Shown here: positions 15,491-24,317 of the stretch, in pieces
How positions within the stretch are numbered: position 1 is the stretch's first letter
Layout: each line of letters opens with the position of its first letter
NCBI RefSeq assembly: GCF_000565285.1
Contig: NZ_APVL01000001.1
Span: 1 to 64,000 of the forward strand
From: Cytobacillus firmus DS1
Lineage (GTDB): Bacteria; Bacillota; Bacilli; Bacillales; Cytobacillaceae
Direction of reading: 5' to 3'
DNA: 64,000 nucleotides
Notes under the pieces: model-generated
Seen by the model: the letters and a program-made list of their open reading frames with translations, nothing else
What the model was told of the DNA's origin: nothing
Databases searched by the model: none
Program-made: the position numbers and the translations under genes

Positions 15491-15595
15491 TTGACGAAAA
15501 AGCTCGCGGAGCTCCAAACGCGTTATTATGTGCTTTTTGGCGCAGCAATTGGCTCTGTAATTGGATTAGTGGCTTATGTGAAGGATTGGATATAA
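15491..15595 (+). CDS. Very small glycine-rich membrane protein
   Basis: A 34-residue product from a TTG start with AGGAGGG just upstream. It has a polar N-terminus and one membrane helix with small-residue spacing (FGAAIGSVIG), ending KDWI. The same plan (charged N-terminus, glycine-zipper helix, polar tail) is seen in the 40-residue protein at 51228-51350. The strong ribosome site supports it. Confidence 0.5.
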   Translation: MTKKLAELQTRYYVLFGAAIGSVIGLVAYVKDWI

Positions 15596-15707
15596 ACGAT
15601 GGATGGGCAGCCGATTAGCTTTTCTATATGAGGGGTATTTTTGTCTGTGTTTAAAAACCGCTTAATCAGGAAAAAAGAAACATAAAAGCTGCGGGGAGGA
15701 AACAAAA

Positions 15708-15911
15708 ATGCCATACGATAAACTAAGCGATCTGCCGGACTCTGTTAAAGACAACCTTCCGCACCACGCACAGGAAATCTTTAAGGAAGCGTTTAATTCT
15801 GCAAGTGAAGAGTATGACGAGGAAGAAACGGCCTTTAAGGTGGCCTGGAGTGCAGTGAAGAAGAAATATGAGAAGAATGATGATGATAAATGGGTTGAAA
15901 AGGAAGAGTAA
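15708..15911 (+). CDS. chaB: ChaB family protein
   Basis: A 67-residue protein with the ChaB domain over residues 1-55: LPDSVKDNLPHHAQEIFKEA and the later AFKVAWSAVKKKY. ChaB is annotated as a cation transport regulator in E. coli after its neighbour ChaA, but no ChaA antiporter is near here, so only the domain is certain. The ribosome site is GGGGAGG. A strong terminator follows. Confidence 0.85.
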   Translation: MPYDKLSDLPDSVKDNLPHHAQEIFKEAFNSASEEYDEEETAFKVAWSAVKKKYEKNDDDKWVEKEE

Positions 15912-15917
15912 ATAGTT

Positions 15918-15946
15918 AAAAGGTGTCCCGTTTAAGGACACCTTTT
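15918..15946. terminator. Bidirectional terminator
   Basis: AAAAGGTGTCC (15918-15928) and GGACACCTTTTT (15936-15946), between chaB and the convergent SRPBCC gene. Confidence 0.88.
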
Positions 15947-15947
15947 T

Positions 15948-16415
15948 TCAATCATCATCCGCTTCATTCTCAACATATTTCTTCAAGTTCTGGTATTGCT
16001 CTTCAAACACAAATTTAGCCGTCCAGCCTAATAGTTTGGTTGTCAGCTTATAAAAGAGGCTGCTCGGAATCAGGCTTGCTTCTACAATCAGACGCGTCCC
16101 GTCATGTTCCCTTGATAAGAGATACCTTGAAATGCTTAATCCCTCTTTGGAATGGGAGTGCATAACAACTTTATAGGGAGCCTCATATTCGATCAACTCG
16201 GAATCGATTTTGATGATTTTTTTATCCAATTTCTGAACGGTGACAAACTTAGTCCCAGGCTGCGGGATTGGTTTATTTTCCTCATTGTCATAAATGTTTT
16301 CGATCAGCATGGTATTCCAGAGCTTTATTTTTTCATCGTCATCCACGTATTTAAAAACCAGATCAATGGGGGCGTGAATGACATCTTCATACCTGTAAAC
16401 CGATATGTCTTCCAT
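15948..16415 (-). CDS. SRPBCC family protein
   Basis: A 155-residue START-like fold: an N-terminal strand with VIHAPIDLVFKYVDD, a central sheet and the long C-terminal helix (about 125-150). The family binds hydrophobic ligands in a deep cavity and includes cyclases and lipid-binding proteins. No specific substrate motif is seen. It is monocistronic. Confidence 0.8.
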   Translation of the reverse strand: MEDISVYRYEDVIHAPIDLVFKYVDDDEKIKLWNTMLIENIYDNEENKPIPQPGTKFVTVQKLDKKIIKIDSELIEYEAPYKVVMHSHSKEGLSISRYLLSREHDGTRLIVEASLIPSSLFYKLTTKLLGWTAKFVFEEQYQNLKKYVENEADDD

Positions 16416-16562
16416 TTTAAAATCCTCATTTTCTATTTAATCAAAAGCATCTTACTAGTTTTTTCGGCAAAGCTTGCTGGAAATTAATAAAGGGTATTAT
16501 TTTGTAAATTTTCTGAAACTAACTATGCCTTCATCCGTATATAGAAATAAGGGGTGATGGAC

Positions 16563-16754
16563 ATGACAGGAATAATTATTATGGGTTTGCTTCTTATTAT
16601 TGTGATTGGTATTAGTGGTTCCAAACCAATGAAACGTACTAATAATAGCGGGAATTCCTCCTCCCATCATTATATAGGAGATTATAGCAGCAGCTCGGAT
16701 AGCTGTGATAGTTTTAGCGCTGATGGCGGCGGCTGCGGAGGCGGCGGTAACTGA
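16563..16754 (+). CDS. Small membrane protein with Ser-rich linker and Cys/Gly tail
   Basis: A 63-residue protein starting at ATG 16563, 5 nt after AAGGGGTGAT; in-frame GTG and ATG codons just upstream fall in that site. It has one N-terminal membrane helix (2-19), a Ser/Asn-rich linker and the tail SADGGGCGGGGN. A single cysteine in a glycine run at the C-terminus is striking and could be an attachment or processing site. Unknown family. Confidence 0.6.
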   Translation: MTGIIIMGLLLIIVIGISGSKPMKRTNNSGNSSSHHYIGDYSSSSDSCDSFSADGGGCGGGGN

Positions 16755-16789
16755 ATCCAGGCCATATTATTAAAAAATAGAGGTGCTAA

Positions 16790-17245
16790 ATGAAATGTTT
16801 TTGGAAACTGGCTGCCGGGTTATGGCTGGTTATGGCATTGACAGGCTGCATAGCGGAAGAATATGATTTCACTCCGCCAGCTGTAACTCTCTCAAACACT
16901 GATAGTGTACAGTCAGCAGAATTGCAGGAAGCAAATGTTGATTGGAGAGGAGAAAATAACAAGCAGATCAAGAAAGAAACAGATGATATAATATCATTTG
17001 CGAAGAAACAGAAAGCACTGTCCTATAATGCCGGGCAAAAAATAGATCTGCTGTTTGACAGTGAAGATTTTATGGTGGAAGAATTATCAGTTTCCCTATG
17101 GAAAAATGATGAGGAAATTCAATTGGACTTAAATGATCATCGTTCTTTTTCTATTCCTGAAGAAAAAGGTGAATATGTAATAGAAGTGTATCTTCGTTCT
17201 GATAGAGGAAGTGCACAATATGCAGGGAATGTGGTTATTCAGTAA
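16790..17245 (+). CDS. Lipoprotein of unknown function
   Basis: A 151-residue protein with a lipoprotein signal peptide; the lipobox is LTGC with Cys20. The mature part begins with an acidic stretch, has a charged helix (about 50-75) and ends in a beta-rich region (75-151) like a small immunoglobulin-type fold. AGAGGTG precedes the ATG. It should be anchored to the outer face of the membrane. No family recognised. Confidence 0.7.
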   Translation: MKCFWKLAAGLWLVMALTGCIAEEYDFTPPAVTLSNTDSVQSAELQEANVDWRGENNKQIKKETDDIISFAKKQKALSYNAGQKIDLLFDSEDFMVEELSVSLWKNDEEIQLDLNDHRSFSIPEEKGEYVIEVYLRSDRGSAQYAGNVVIQ

Positions 17246-17292
17246 TTGGAATATTTTGCAAATTGGGATTAAGAGAGTTTATCTGCATAGAG

Positions 17293-17318
17293 TGCCCCCT
17301 AATTAAGGGGGCATTTTT
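17293..17318 (+). terminator. Terminator after lipoprotein gene
   Basis: TGCCCCCT (17293-17300) and AGGGGGCA (17306-17313) with a TTTTT tail. Confidence 0.88.
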
Positions 17319-17363
17319 GCGCCAGGCAAGTTAAAGGAAGAAGCATGAAAGGGAGAGTGTATA

Positions 17364-17906
17364 ATGCTTAGAGTTCTGATAAGAAGACCAAAGGCAGCGG
17401 ATAAGGAAGAGCTGAATCATTTCTTCAGGACAGTGATCATCGATACATTTCATAAAGAAGGTATAGGGGAGCTGCAGGAAGACATGGAAGATGAGATAGA
17501 AGCCAAGAATAGCTATCTGCATCGCGATCTGATAAGCGGCGGCAAAGAGAGATTTTTTTTAATTGCTTTAGCTGGTGATAAGATTATCGGCACTATAGAA
17601 TACGGCCCGGCAAGTGAGCTTATAAACAAAAGTACAGAGGGGGCACTTAGTGATCTTTATGAAGTGGGTACAGTATTTGTTCATCCTGACTATCAGAAAT
17701 CAGGCATTGGCAATCAATTGCTAAATGAAATGTATTTGACTCTAAAGAATAAAGGTGTGCAAGAGTTCTGTCTGGATTCGGGCTATAAACAATCACAAAA
17801 GATCTGGAAAAAGAAGTTTGGAGAACCGGAATATCTGTTAAAGGATTATTGGGGTACAGGGGCTCATCATATGATTTGGCGGGTCAGGGTTCATTTTATT
17901 ATATAA
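17364..17906 (+). CDS. GNAT family N-acetyltransferase
   Basis: A 180-residue enzyme. The acetyl-CoA binding motif is VGTVFVHPDYQKSGIGNQLL (QKSGIG at about 112-117), with the upstream strand IALAGDKIIGTIEYG. The C-terminus is less typical, ending WGTGAHHMIWRV. Substrate unknown. Its last codons overlap a decayed minus-strand frame, so the region downstream seems to have eroded up to this gene. Confidence 0.85.
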   Translation: MLRVLIRRPKAADKEELNHFFRTVIIDTFHKEGIGELQEDMEDEIEAKNSYLHRDLISGGKERFFLIALAGDKIIGTIEYGPASELINKSTEGALSDLYEVGTVFVHPDYQKSGIGNQLLNEMYLTLKNKGVQEFCLDSGYKQSQKIWKKKFGEPEYLLKDYWGTGAHHMIWRVRVHFII

Positions 17907-18170
17907 TCCGCGCCAACTCTTGAGTGCAATAATTATCTTTTGGAGGTTGCTGATCCATTAATGCCGCTATGGCCGTCAGTGCCGATGCTTCATGTTCATT
18001 TGTAACTTCCTATTCTTTTTGACTAGTGTTCTAATAGCTTTGGTTCAATTTATTCCACGATTGCAGGCAAGCTTTTAGCTGCAGAATTCATGGCTTCTCC
18101 AGCTGCTGACCAATAGTCCTCAAATCATTCCTCTTCGTTCAGCTTGAAAATTACCATCTGAATCATTCAT
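17899..18170 (-). pseudogene. Decayed minus-strand reading frame
   Basis: The 17907-18411 stretch holds no intact gene. On the minus strand two protein-like pieces in different frames are broken by stops. One reads FEDYWSAAGEAMNSAAKSLP (around 18062-18123), and the other ends EHEASALTAIAALMDQQ then TQELARII before a stop at 17899-17901. They look like parts of one small acidic protein with several stop codons and a frameshift. Family not recognised. Confidence 0.4.
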
Positions 18171-18303
18171 TTTTTCAATAAATCAATACTGAAAAGACAG
18201 GAAATCATTAATAAATATTCTATTACCAAGAATCAAAGAAAAGTATACATATGCTCTAAAATGAACGTATTTTCAGCATTGGCGGGAGAATAATGAAAAG
18301 AGT

Positions 18304-18317
18304 TGAAAACGGTTTCA
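18304..18317. promoter_or_regulatory. CcpA cre site
   Basis: TGAAAACGGTTTCA is a near-perfect palindrome that fits the cre consensus. It lies about 10 nt upstream of a -35 box, in front of the PTS gene, so CcpA control of this sugar operon is likely. Confidence 0.75.
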
Positions 18318-18323
18318 ATGTCA

Positions 18324-18352
18324 TTGAACTAATGCTGCTGCGAATATATGAT
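18324..18352 (+). promoter_or_regulatory. Promoter of PTS-nanE operon
   Basis: TTGAAC (18324-18329), a 17-nt spacer, TATGAT (18347-18352). It fits a sigma-A promoter, with the cre site just upstream. Confidence 0.65.
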
Positions 18353-18411
18353 ACGGGTAGAAGGATAAAGTACAAAAATTTCACATCAAGATAAAAGGGG
18401 GGGCAATTTTA

Positions 18412-19944
18412 ATGAAAAAAGCTTTTGAAAAAGCACAGCAATTTGGGAAATCATTCATGCTTCCTATAGCGGTTTTGCCGGCAGCTGGTTTGTTATTAGG
18501 AATTGGCGGAGCGCTGTCTAACCCGAATACGGTTTCAGCATATCCATTTTTAGATATCAGCTGGCTGCAGGCCATTTTTACGATCATGAGTGCAGCAGGT
18601 TCGATCGTATTTGCCAACTTGCCGATCATATTTGCGGTAGGGGTAGCGATTGGTTTAGCCCGTACAGATAAAGCAACGGCTGGATTAGCAGCCATGATTG
18701 GTTATTTTGTTATGAACAGCACCATTAGTGCGCTGCTTTCATTAACCGGAGACCTGGCGAAGGATAACCTGGCAGGAGCCGGTCAAGGGATGGCTGTCGG
18801 GATTCAGACTTTGGAAACCGGTGTATTTGGCGGTATTATCGTCGGGATAACAGCAGCTGCCTTGCATAATAAATACAATAAAATTCAGCTGCCTCAAGTG
18901 TTAGGATTCTTTGGGGGATCTCGATTTATTCCGATTGTCGTATCATTTGCTTCGATTTTTGTGGGAGCCATTCTATTTGTGATCTGGCCTTATTTCCAGG
19001 CTTTAATCAATGGACTTGGTTCGGTGGTTACAGGCACCGGGGAAATAGGAACTCTATTCTACGGATTTATTTTGCGTATGCTCGGACCGCTTGGCTTGCA
19101 CCATATTTTCTATCTTCCATTCTGGCAAACAGCTCTTGGAGGAACGCTGGAGATTGGCGGAAAACTAGTCAGCGGTACACAGAATATCTTTTTTGCCCAA
19201 TTGGGTGATCCTTCGACTGAACAATATTACGAAGGGGTATCAAGATTCATGTCAGGCCGTTTTATAACCATGATGTTTGGTCTCCCAGGAGCTGCATTGG
19301 CCATTTATCATTGCTCTAAAAAGAAAAATAGAAAAGTGGTAGCGGGGATTTTGTTATCAGCAGCATTAACATCATTCTTGACAGGAATCACTGAACCGCT
19401 TGAATTTAGCTTCTTGTTCGTGGCACCTCTTCTCTATTTAGTACATGCCATTTTCGATGGTTTTGCTTTTATGATGGCAGACATTTTCAATATTACTGTC
19501 GGTCAAACCTTCTCAGGCGGATTTATTGATTTCATTTTATTTGGAATTCTCCAAGGGGCCGATAAAACAAATTGGCCATATGTGTTAATGGTAGGTATTC
19601 CCTGGTTCTTCTTATACTACTTTACGTTTAAATTCTTAATCAGAAAAAAGAACTTCAAGGTTCTTGGACGTGAAGACGAGGAACAGGCAGCAGAGCAAGT
19701 TTCAGCTACAGACCGTGCTAAAACAATTGTAGAAGGATTAGGCGGAACAAATAATATTGATATCGTTGATTGCTGTGCGACTCGTCTGCGGGTAACCGTT
19801 AAGGATGAATCCCTTGTAAAAGACGATGTCATTAAACAGACCGGATCAAAAGGAATTGTGAAAAAAGGAACGGGTGTACAAATTATTTATGGACCTCAAG
19901 TCACCATTGTAAAAAACGAGATAGAAGAATATTTAGGTCAGTAA
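18412..19944 (+). CDS. PTS EIICB component, glucose family, probably for N-acetylmannosamine
   Basis: A 510-residue protein with about ten membrane helices (EIIC, residues 1-410) and a C-terminal EIIB domain (about 430-510). The phosphorylatable cysteine is C455 in CATRLRV. The EIIC shows GITEPLEFSFLF and the helix-rich glucose-family pattern. No EIIA domain is present, so a shared EIIA-Glc must serve it. The next gene is NanE, which isomerises ManNAc-6-phosphate, so ManNAc import is the best inference. MurQ, needed for N-acetylmuramate, is absent. The ribosome site is AAAGGGGGGGC; a cre site lies upstream. Confidence 0.88.
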   Translation: MKKAFEKAQQFGKSFMLPIAVLPAAGLLLGIGGALSNPNTVSAYPFLDISWLQAIFTIMSAAGSIVFANLPIIFAVGVAIGLARTDKATAGLAAMIGYFVMNSTISALLSLTGDLAKDNLAGAGQGMAVGIQTLETGVFGGIIVGITAAALHNKYNKIQLPQVLGFFGGSRFIPIVVSFASIFVGAILFVIWPYFQALINGLGSVVTGTGEIGTLFYGFILRMLGPLGLHHIFYLPFWQTALGGTLEIGGKLVSGTQNIFFAQLGDPSTEQYYEGVSRFMSGRFITMMFGLPGAALAIYHCSKKKNRKVVAGILLSAALTSFLTGITEPLEFSFLFVAPLLYLVHAIFDGFAFMMADIFNITVGQTFSGGFIDFILFGILQGADKTNWPYVLMVGIPWFFLYYFTFKFLIRKKNFKVLGREDEEQAAEQVSATDRAKTIVEGLGGTNNIDIVDCCATRLRVTVKDESLVKDDVIKQTGSKGIVKKGTGVQIIYGPQVTIVKNEIEEYLGQ

Positions 19945-19967
19945 TAAATAATAAGGACGTGTTTTAC

Positions 19968-20660
19968 ATGCATCAAGTGCTGGATCAGATAAAAAATGGA
20001 CTAATTGTTTCCTGCCAGGCTTTAGAAGGGGAACCGCTCCATAGCCCATTCATTATGGGACGCATGGCATTAGCTGCAAAGGAGGGAGGGGCAGTTGGCA
20101 TCCGGGCTAACTCCGTCTCTGATATTCGGGAAATAAAAAAACAAGTCGATCTTCCGGTGATCGGCATCATAAAACAGGTATATAACGGCCATCCTGTCTT
20201 TATTACACCAACCTTGAAAGAGATAGATGCTATAGCTGATACGGGTGCTGAAATCATTGCTACAGATGCAACGAACCGGATCCGTCCGGATGGAAAGAGT
20301 CTGGAAGTGTTTTATCAGGAAGTAAGATCAAAGTACCCTCATATTCTGCTGATGGCAGATGTCTCTTCAGTGGAAGAAGCCATTTTTGCTGATAAGCTGG
20401 GGTTTGATATTGTCGCACCCACATTATACGGATATACAGAAGAGACAAAAGGCTTGAAAATCGATGATCATGACTATGCCGTGATTAAGCAAATTGTAAA
20501 AGAAGTGAGTCACGCAAAAGTATTGGCAGAAGGCAATGTTTCAACACCGGAAATTGCCCGCTCGGTACTGGATTTTCATGTTCACTCGGTTGTGGTAGGC
20601 GGTGCGATTACCAGACCGCAGATTATCACGAAGAGATTTGTAGATGCAATGCAAAAGTAG
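19968..20660 (+). CDS. nanE: N-acylglucosamine-6-phosphate 2-epimerase
   Basis: A 230-residue TIM-barrel enzyme that converts ManNAc-6-phosphate to GlcNAc-6-phosphate. Diagnostic stretches are GLIVSCQAL, VGIRANSVSDI, PVIGIIKQVYNG, ATDATNRIRPDG, LMADVSSVEEA, VAPTLYGYT, AEGNVSTPE and VVVGGAITRP. The ATG at 19968 is chosen because AAGGA at 19953-19957 leaves 10 nt; a GTG at 19959 would be too close. It is co-transcribed with the PTS gene. nagA and nagB, needed for the next steps, are not in the window. Confidence 0.93.
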   Translation: MHQVLDQIKNGLIVSCQALEGEPLHSPFIMGRMALAAKEGGAVGIRANSVSDIREIKKQVDLPVIGIIKQVYNGHPVFITPTLKEIDAIADTGAEIIATDATNRIRPDGKSLEVFYQEVRSKYPHILLMADVSSVEEAIFADKLGFDIVAPTLYGYTEETKGLKIDDHDYAVIKQIVKEVSHAKVLAEGNVSTPEIARSVLDFHVHSVVVGGAITRPQIITKRFVDAMQK

Positions 20661-20665
20661 GTTCG

Positions 20666-20709
20666 GCTGAAAATAACCAGGCTCTAGACTGGGTTATTTT
20701 CAGCTTTTT
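20666..20709 (+). terminator. Terminator of PTS-nanE operon
   Basis: A long stem of GCTGAAAATAACC (20666-20678) with GGTTATTTTCAGC (20692-20704), then TTTTT. Confidence 0.9.
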
Positions 20710-20820
20710 GCTTTATTAAGGCTAGTTACGGGTATTTCATAGTTTATTGTCCTTTGAACAAAAATTAGGTTATCATCTTGTATAATGGATATATGTATTA
20801 TCTAAAAGAGGAGAAAGAAT

Positions 20821-21663
20821 ATGGAGTATCTCGGTGAGAACCTTCTGCATGGCATAGCATGCACCATGGAAAAATTCACAAGCTCTGAGTCGGAATTAGC
20901 AAAATATATTATCGAAAATCCTGATGAGATCAGCCAATTATCAATCAATCAAATTGCGAAAAAAATTCACATTTCCCCGGCTACGATTACCCGTTTTTGT
21001 CAAAAGATCTCTTTCTCAGGTTTTAATGAATTTAAACACGAGCTAAAAAGATATATTGATTTAAGAAATAAACCTGCTGTGGCCAGTGACATTAAGGACA
21101 TAGATTATTTTTCCAATCTTTATCAAAACCATTTGGAGATCATTGAAACGACTTTTCGGAAAATGACTTATTTTGATATTCAGCAAGCTGTTTCTCTTTT
21201 GAGAAATGCAGAGAAAGTGCATGTATACGGTATCGGCAACTCAGGGATAGCAGCACAGGAGTTCAAATGGAAGTTTTTCCGGATTGGGATTCAGGTTGAA
21301 TCGATTACTGACCCCCATCAAGCTGTGATGGATGCTGCATTAAGTTCAGGCAGCAGCCTTATCATTGGAATATCTGTTTCAGGAAAAACAAAAGAAGTTA
21401 TTGACGCAATTAAAATGGCCAAGAAGCAAGGGGCATCAATCCTTGCCATCACAAGTGATAAAGCATCTGAGCTCTCGAAGTTAGCAGATTTATCCCTTCT
21501 CGTTATGGGGAAAAGCAGTATGCATATGGGGCAGAACATCTCTCCAACTTTGCCGCTTTTCCTGCTCTTTGACTTACTTTATACCGAACTCGTTGCAAAG
21601 GATTATGTCAATCGTGTTCAGATACGGGATAAGACGTTGAGGGCGTTAAAAGATATTAGATAA
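20821..21663 (+). CDS. MurR/RpiR family regulator
   Basis: A 280-residue protein with an N-terminal RpiR helix-turn-helix (about 5-80: INQIAKKIHISPATITRFCQ) and a C-terminal SIS sugar-phosphate isomerase-like domain (120-260: VYGIGNSGIAAQEF, IGISVSGKTKEVIDA). SIS domains in this family bind amino-sugar phosphates. It has its own promoter (TATAAT near 20781) and lies just after nanE, so it most likely senses ManNAc-6-phosphate and controls the PTS-nanE unit. Repressor or activator cannot be decided. Confidence 0.9.
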   Translation: MEYLGENLLHGIACTMEKFTSSESELAKYIIENPDEISQLSINQIAKKIHISPATITRFCQKISFSGFNEFKHELKRYIDLRNKPAVASDIKDIDYFSNLYQNHLEIIETTFRKMTYFDIQQAVSLLRNAEKVHVYGIGNSGIAAQEFKWKFFRIGIQVESITDPHQAVMDAALSSGSSLIIGISVSGKTKEVIDAIKMAKKQGASILAITSDKASELSKLADLSLLVMGKSSMHMGQNISPTLPLFLLFDLLYTELVAKDYVNRVQIRDKTLRALKDIR

Positions 21664-21697
21664 AGCAGTAAACATACAAATTAAGCTTGGGAAGTAA

Positions 21698-21726
21698 AAA
21701 AGAGCCTCAGCATGAAGGCTCTTTTG
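21698..21726 (+). terminator. Terminator after RpiR gene
   Basis: AAAAGAGCCT (21698-21707) and AGGCTCTTTT (21716-21725). Confidence 0.85.
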
Positions 21727-21917
21727 CCGTTTCTGCACTGTGAGATGAATTCAGTAGAATGATCCCGCCTATAATCCGTTTCTTCTGCGAATGATTTGAA
21801 TCTATTTTATCTTTTCGATGGCGCCGTTTGCCAAGTATATGAATAGGTGAAACCAATTTAATTCCAAATCGTATTAATAGGTATAGTCATATTGGGAAAC
21901 AAGTTGGAGGTTTGTTA

Positions 21918-23117
21918 ATGAACTTCATAACTCGAAAAACAAAATCACTTTGGATAGATCAAATAGCCGGCAAGGGCTGTGAAATAACAGATCCACTTGA
22001 TTTCTCCTGTATGGATCGATATGTTGAGGGGAAAAGGATTGTGCTGCTGGGAGAGAGCAGCCATGGAATCGGAGATTTTTATAGAACTAAAGTGAATATG
22101 ATTAAGTATTTGCATGAGGTCCATGGATTTAATGCTGTTGTATTGGAGAGCGGCTTGCTTGAAGCGGTATTAAGCAGAATACTTCTGAAAAGCCTGCCTG
22201 CTAGAGAACAAATTCAGCACAGTCTTCTTGATATTTTTCATAACGAAGAGATGCTTCCTTTATTTCAGGAGTCCTGGGCAGATAGCCTTCATATTTCAGG
22301 AATGGATATTCAGCCTGCATATCAGGAGGTCTCTCATAGGATGCTGGACTGGCTCAGGCACCACGCTGACGAAGAAATTGTTTCTTCAATCAATCGGGCA
22401 GAGACCTTATTCTTTGAAATCGATGAGGAGATTAGAGGACAAGCCAAAATACCAAAAGTGGTCAAAGTAAAGATACGAATGTGCATGGATTTATTTCAAT
22501 CATCCTTGGAGCTTTTTGCGAGCAGGGTGAGTGAAGCTGATCTGGAAAGAGAAGAGATCCTGAAGGTTATTGAACAGGGGCTGAAAAATCGGCTAAAGTG
22601 GCTGGAGATCAATACAAAAAGCTGGATTGCATCTGGTGTCATGCGGGGAACGAATATGTTCAAGAACCTGCAGTGGTTATTAGAAGAGTATTACAAAGGT
22701 GAAAAAGTCATAGTTTGGGCTCATAACTTTCACATCAGGAAAAGCAAAACAGTAACTTCTAAGCTGTTTGGAATTACGAATGTAGGACAGCTGCTATCAA
22801 AATGTTATGGTGATCAAGTATATTCGATAGGTTTTTATGCAGGAGCAGGTGAGTTTGCTTCACTGCTAAGAGTTCACTTTTCCATTGATGCCTTCAAAAA
22901 TAAGCAACTGGAGAGTTTGTTCATGGAGGCTTGCCGGCATGACAGCTTTGTGCCTTTATGTGACAAGGGGCTTCCGGAACGAAATTGGATGAAGCGAAGA
23001 TGGCAGCTCCTTGAAGCAGGGATGATGGGGCAGCTGCCGATTTCCATTTATCCTCAAAAGCATTATGACGGTATCTTTTTTTGCAGAAAGGTGCAGCCGC
23101 CCGTTTATTTAGAATGA
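21918..23117 (+). CDS. Erythromycin esterase family protein
   Basis: A 399-residue protein of the EreA/EreB superfamily. Conserved parts are LLGESSHGIGDFYRTKVNMI with the putative active-site His in ESSHG, VLESG near residue 74, and VWAHNFHIRK near 270. EreA and EreB open the macrolide lactone, but many Bacillus members (for example the succinoglycan-biosynthesis-like and Bcr135-type proteins) do not act on erythromycin, so resistance is not implied. The start is ATG 21918, 7 nt after GGAGG. Monocistronic. Confidence 0.85.
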   Translation: MNFITRKTKSLWIDQIAGKGCEITDPLDFSCMDRYVEGKRIVLLGESSHGIGDFYRTKVNMIKYLHEVHGFNAVVLESGLLEAVLSRILLKSLPAREQIQHSLLDIFHNEEMLPLFQESWADSLHISGMDIQPAYQEVSHRMLDWLRHHADEEIVSSINRAETLFFEIDEEIRGQAKIPKVVKVKIRMCMDLFQSSLELFASRVSEADLEREEILKVIEQGLKNRLKWLEINTKSWIASGVMRGTNMFKNLQWLLEEYYKGEKVIVWAHNFHIRKSKTVTSKLFGITNVGQLLSKCYGDQVYSIGFYAGAGEFASLLRVHFSIDAFKNKQLESLFMEACRHDSFVPLCDKGLPERNWMKRRWQLLEAGMMGQLPISIYPQKHYDGIFFCRKVQPPVYLE

Positions 23118-23284
23118 TGAAGGGATGAAAGCAGGCAAGAGTATGTGGTCATGGCGACTATGAATCCGGCTGCTCGGCGATTGCGGGGCTGGCTTACTGT
23201 TACTTTATTTTTTAATGCAAGGTCCTCTCCAAAAATTGAGTGCTGGGGACATTAATTCGGGACGAATAATGGGCAGCCGGGCAG

Positions 23285-23303
23285 GCATTCTAATTAAGAA
23301 TGC
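23285..23303. terminator. Small hairpin before Mn catalase gene
   Basis: GCATTCT (23285-23291) and AGAATGC (23297-23303) with a 5-nt loop. It could end the esterase transcript or lie in the catalase leader. No T-run. Confidence 0.4.
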
Positions 23304-23327
23304 TTAGTAAAAGGAGATTGATGATCT

Positions 23328-24185
23328 ATGTACTTCTATAAAGAAGATTTAATCAATATGATTGTACCTGATAAGCCGGATCCGCATGCGGCGAGAGTGC
23401 TGCAGGAAGCATTGGGCGGACAGTTTGGTGAAATGCGGACAATGATGCAGTTCTCATTCCAGAGTGCGAATTTCAGAGGCAAGGCGAAGCAATACCGCGA
23501 TCTGATAAGAGGCGTTTTTTTGGAAGAGCTGAGCCATGTGGAGCTTGTCCAATCCACGATTAACCAGCTTCTGAATGAAGCAGGAGGGGATATGCCTGGC
23601 AACCAGGCAGCAGATGGGGCTCCTTTGGATGATGTCATCCAGGGAGGAGCGAATCCGCATCATTTCATTATAGGAGCAAAGGCATCACTTCCTGTTGATG
23701 CTGGCGGCAACCCCTGGAACGGTTCCTGGGTATATGACCACGGCAACCTGGTAGCCAACCTCCTGAATAATGTGGTTCTTGAATCGACAGGTGTTCTCCA
23801 GAAATCAAGGATTTACGAGATGAGCAGCAATAAGACGCTGAGAGAGACGATTGCCTTCCTGATTGTCCGGGATAATGCCCATCAAAATGCCTTCGCAAAA
23901 GCACTGGAAACGCTGGGAGTGGATTGGGGTAAAATATTTCCGATTCCTAATTACGACTTAAATAAATACCCTGAGTGCCGTAAATATGTGGAGATGGGCT
24001 TCCATAATGCACAGTTTAATTTCAGGCTGGATGATACCCGGATCGGCGAGATCTTCCAGGGTAAAACTCCAAGCAGAAATGGCGGAGATCTTGCTGTAGT
24101 AGAACCGCCAAAAGGCTATCCTGTTCCTGAAATGCCTGACATGCCAAGTGAGCATGCGCCGGGGCTTTTTGATTTAAATAATTAG
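23328..24185 (+). CDS. Manganese catalase family protein
   Basis: A 285-residue ferritin-like protein. Di-metal ligands are seen in GQFGEMRTMMQF (Glu at about 36), LEELSHVELV (Glu and His at about 67-70), VVLESTGVLQ (Glu at about 152) and RDNAHQNAF (His at about 188). These proteins split hydrogen peroxide with a dimanganese centre; relatives include CotJC of the spore coat and YdbD. A second member sits at 39409-40263. It is close in length to YdbD but diverges from it. A strong terminator follows. Confidence 0.88.
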   Translation: MYFYKEDLINMIVPDKPDPHAARVLQEALGGQFGEMRTMMQFSFQSANFRGKAKQYRDLIRGVFLEELSHVELVQSTINQLLNEAGGDMPGNQAADGAPLDDVIQGGANPHHFIIGAKASLPVDAGGNPWNGSWVYDHGNLVANLLNNVVLESTGVLQKSRIYEMSSNKTLRETIAFLIVRDNAHQNAFAKALETLGVDWGKIFPIPNYDLNKYPECRKYVEMGFHNAQFNFRLDDTRIGEIFQGKTPSRNGGDLAVVEPPKGYPVPEMPDMPSEHAPGLFDLNN

Positions 24186-24195
24186 TTTTTTCTTC

Positions 24196-24225
24196 TGGCG
24201 TCCTGAATATAGGACGCCATTTTAT
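24196..24225 (+). terminator. Terminator of Mn catalase gene
   Basis: TGGCGTCCT (24196-24204) and AGGACGCCA (24211-24219), then TTTTATT. Confidence 0.88.
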
Positions 24226-24317
24226 TATATATTTTTAAGGTTTCCTTTAGCATTTTTGGGGAATCTATAGTTATCGAATCAAGGAGAACATTTTTGTTCC
24301 TGAAAGGAGTGTCACGG

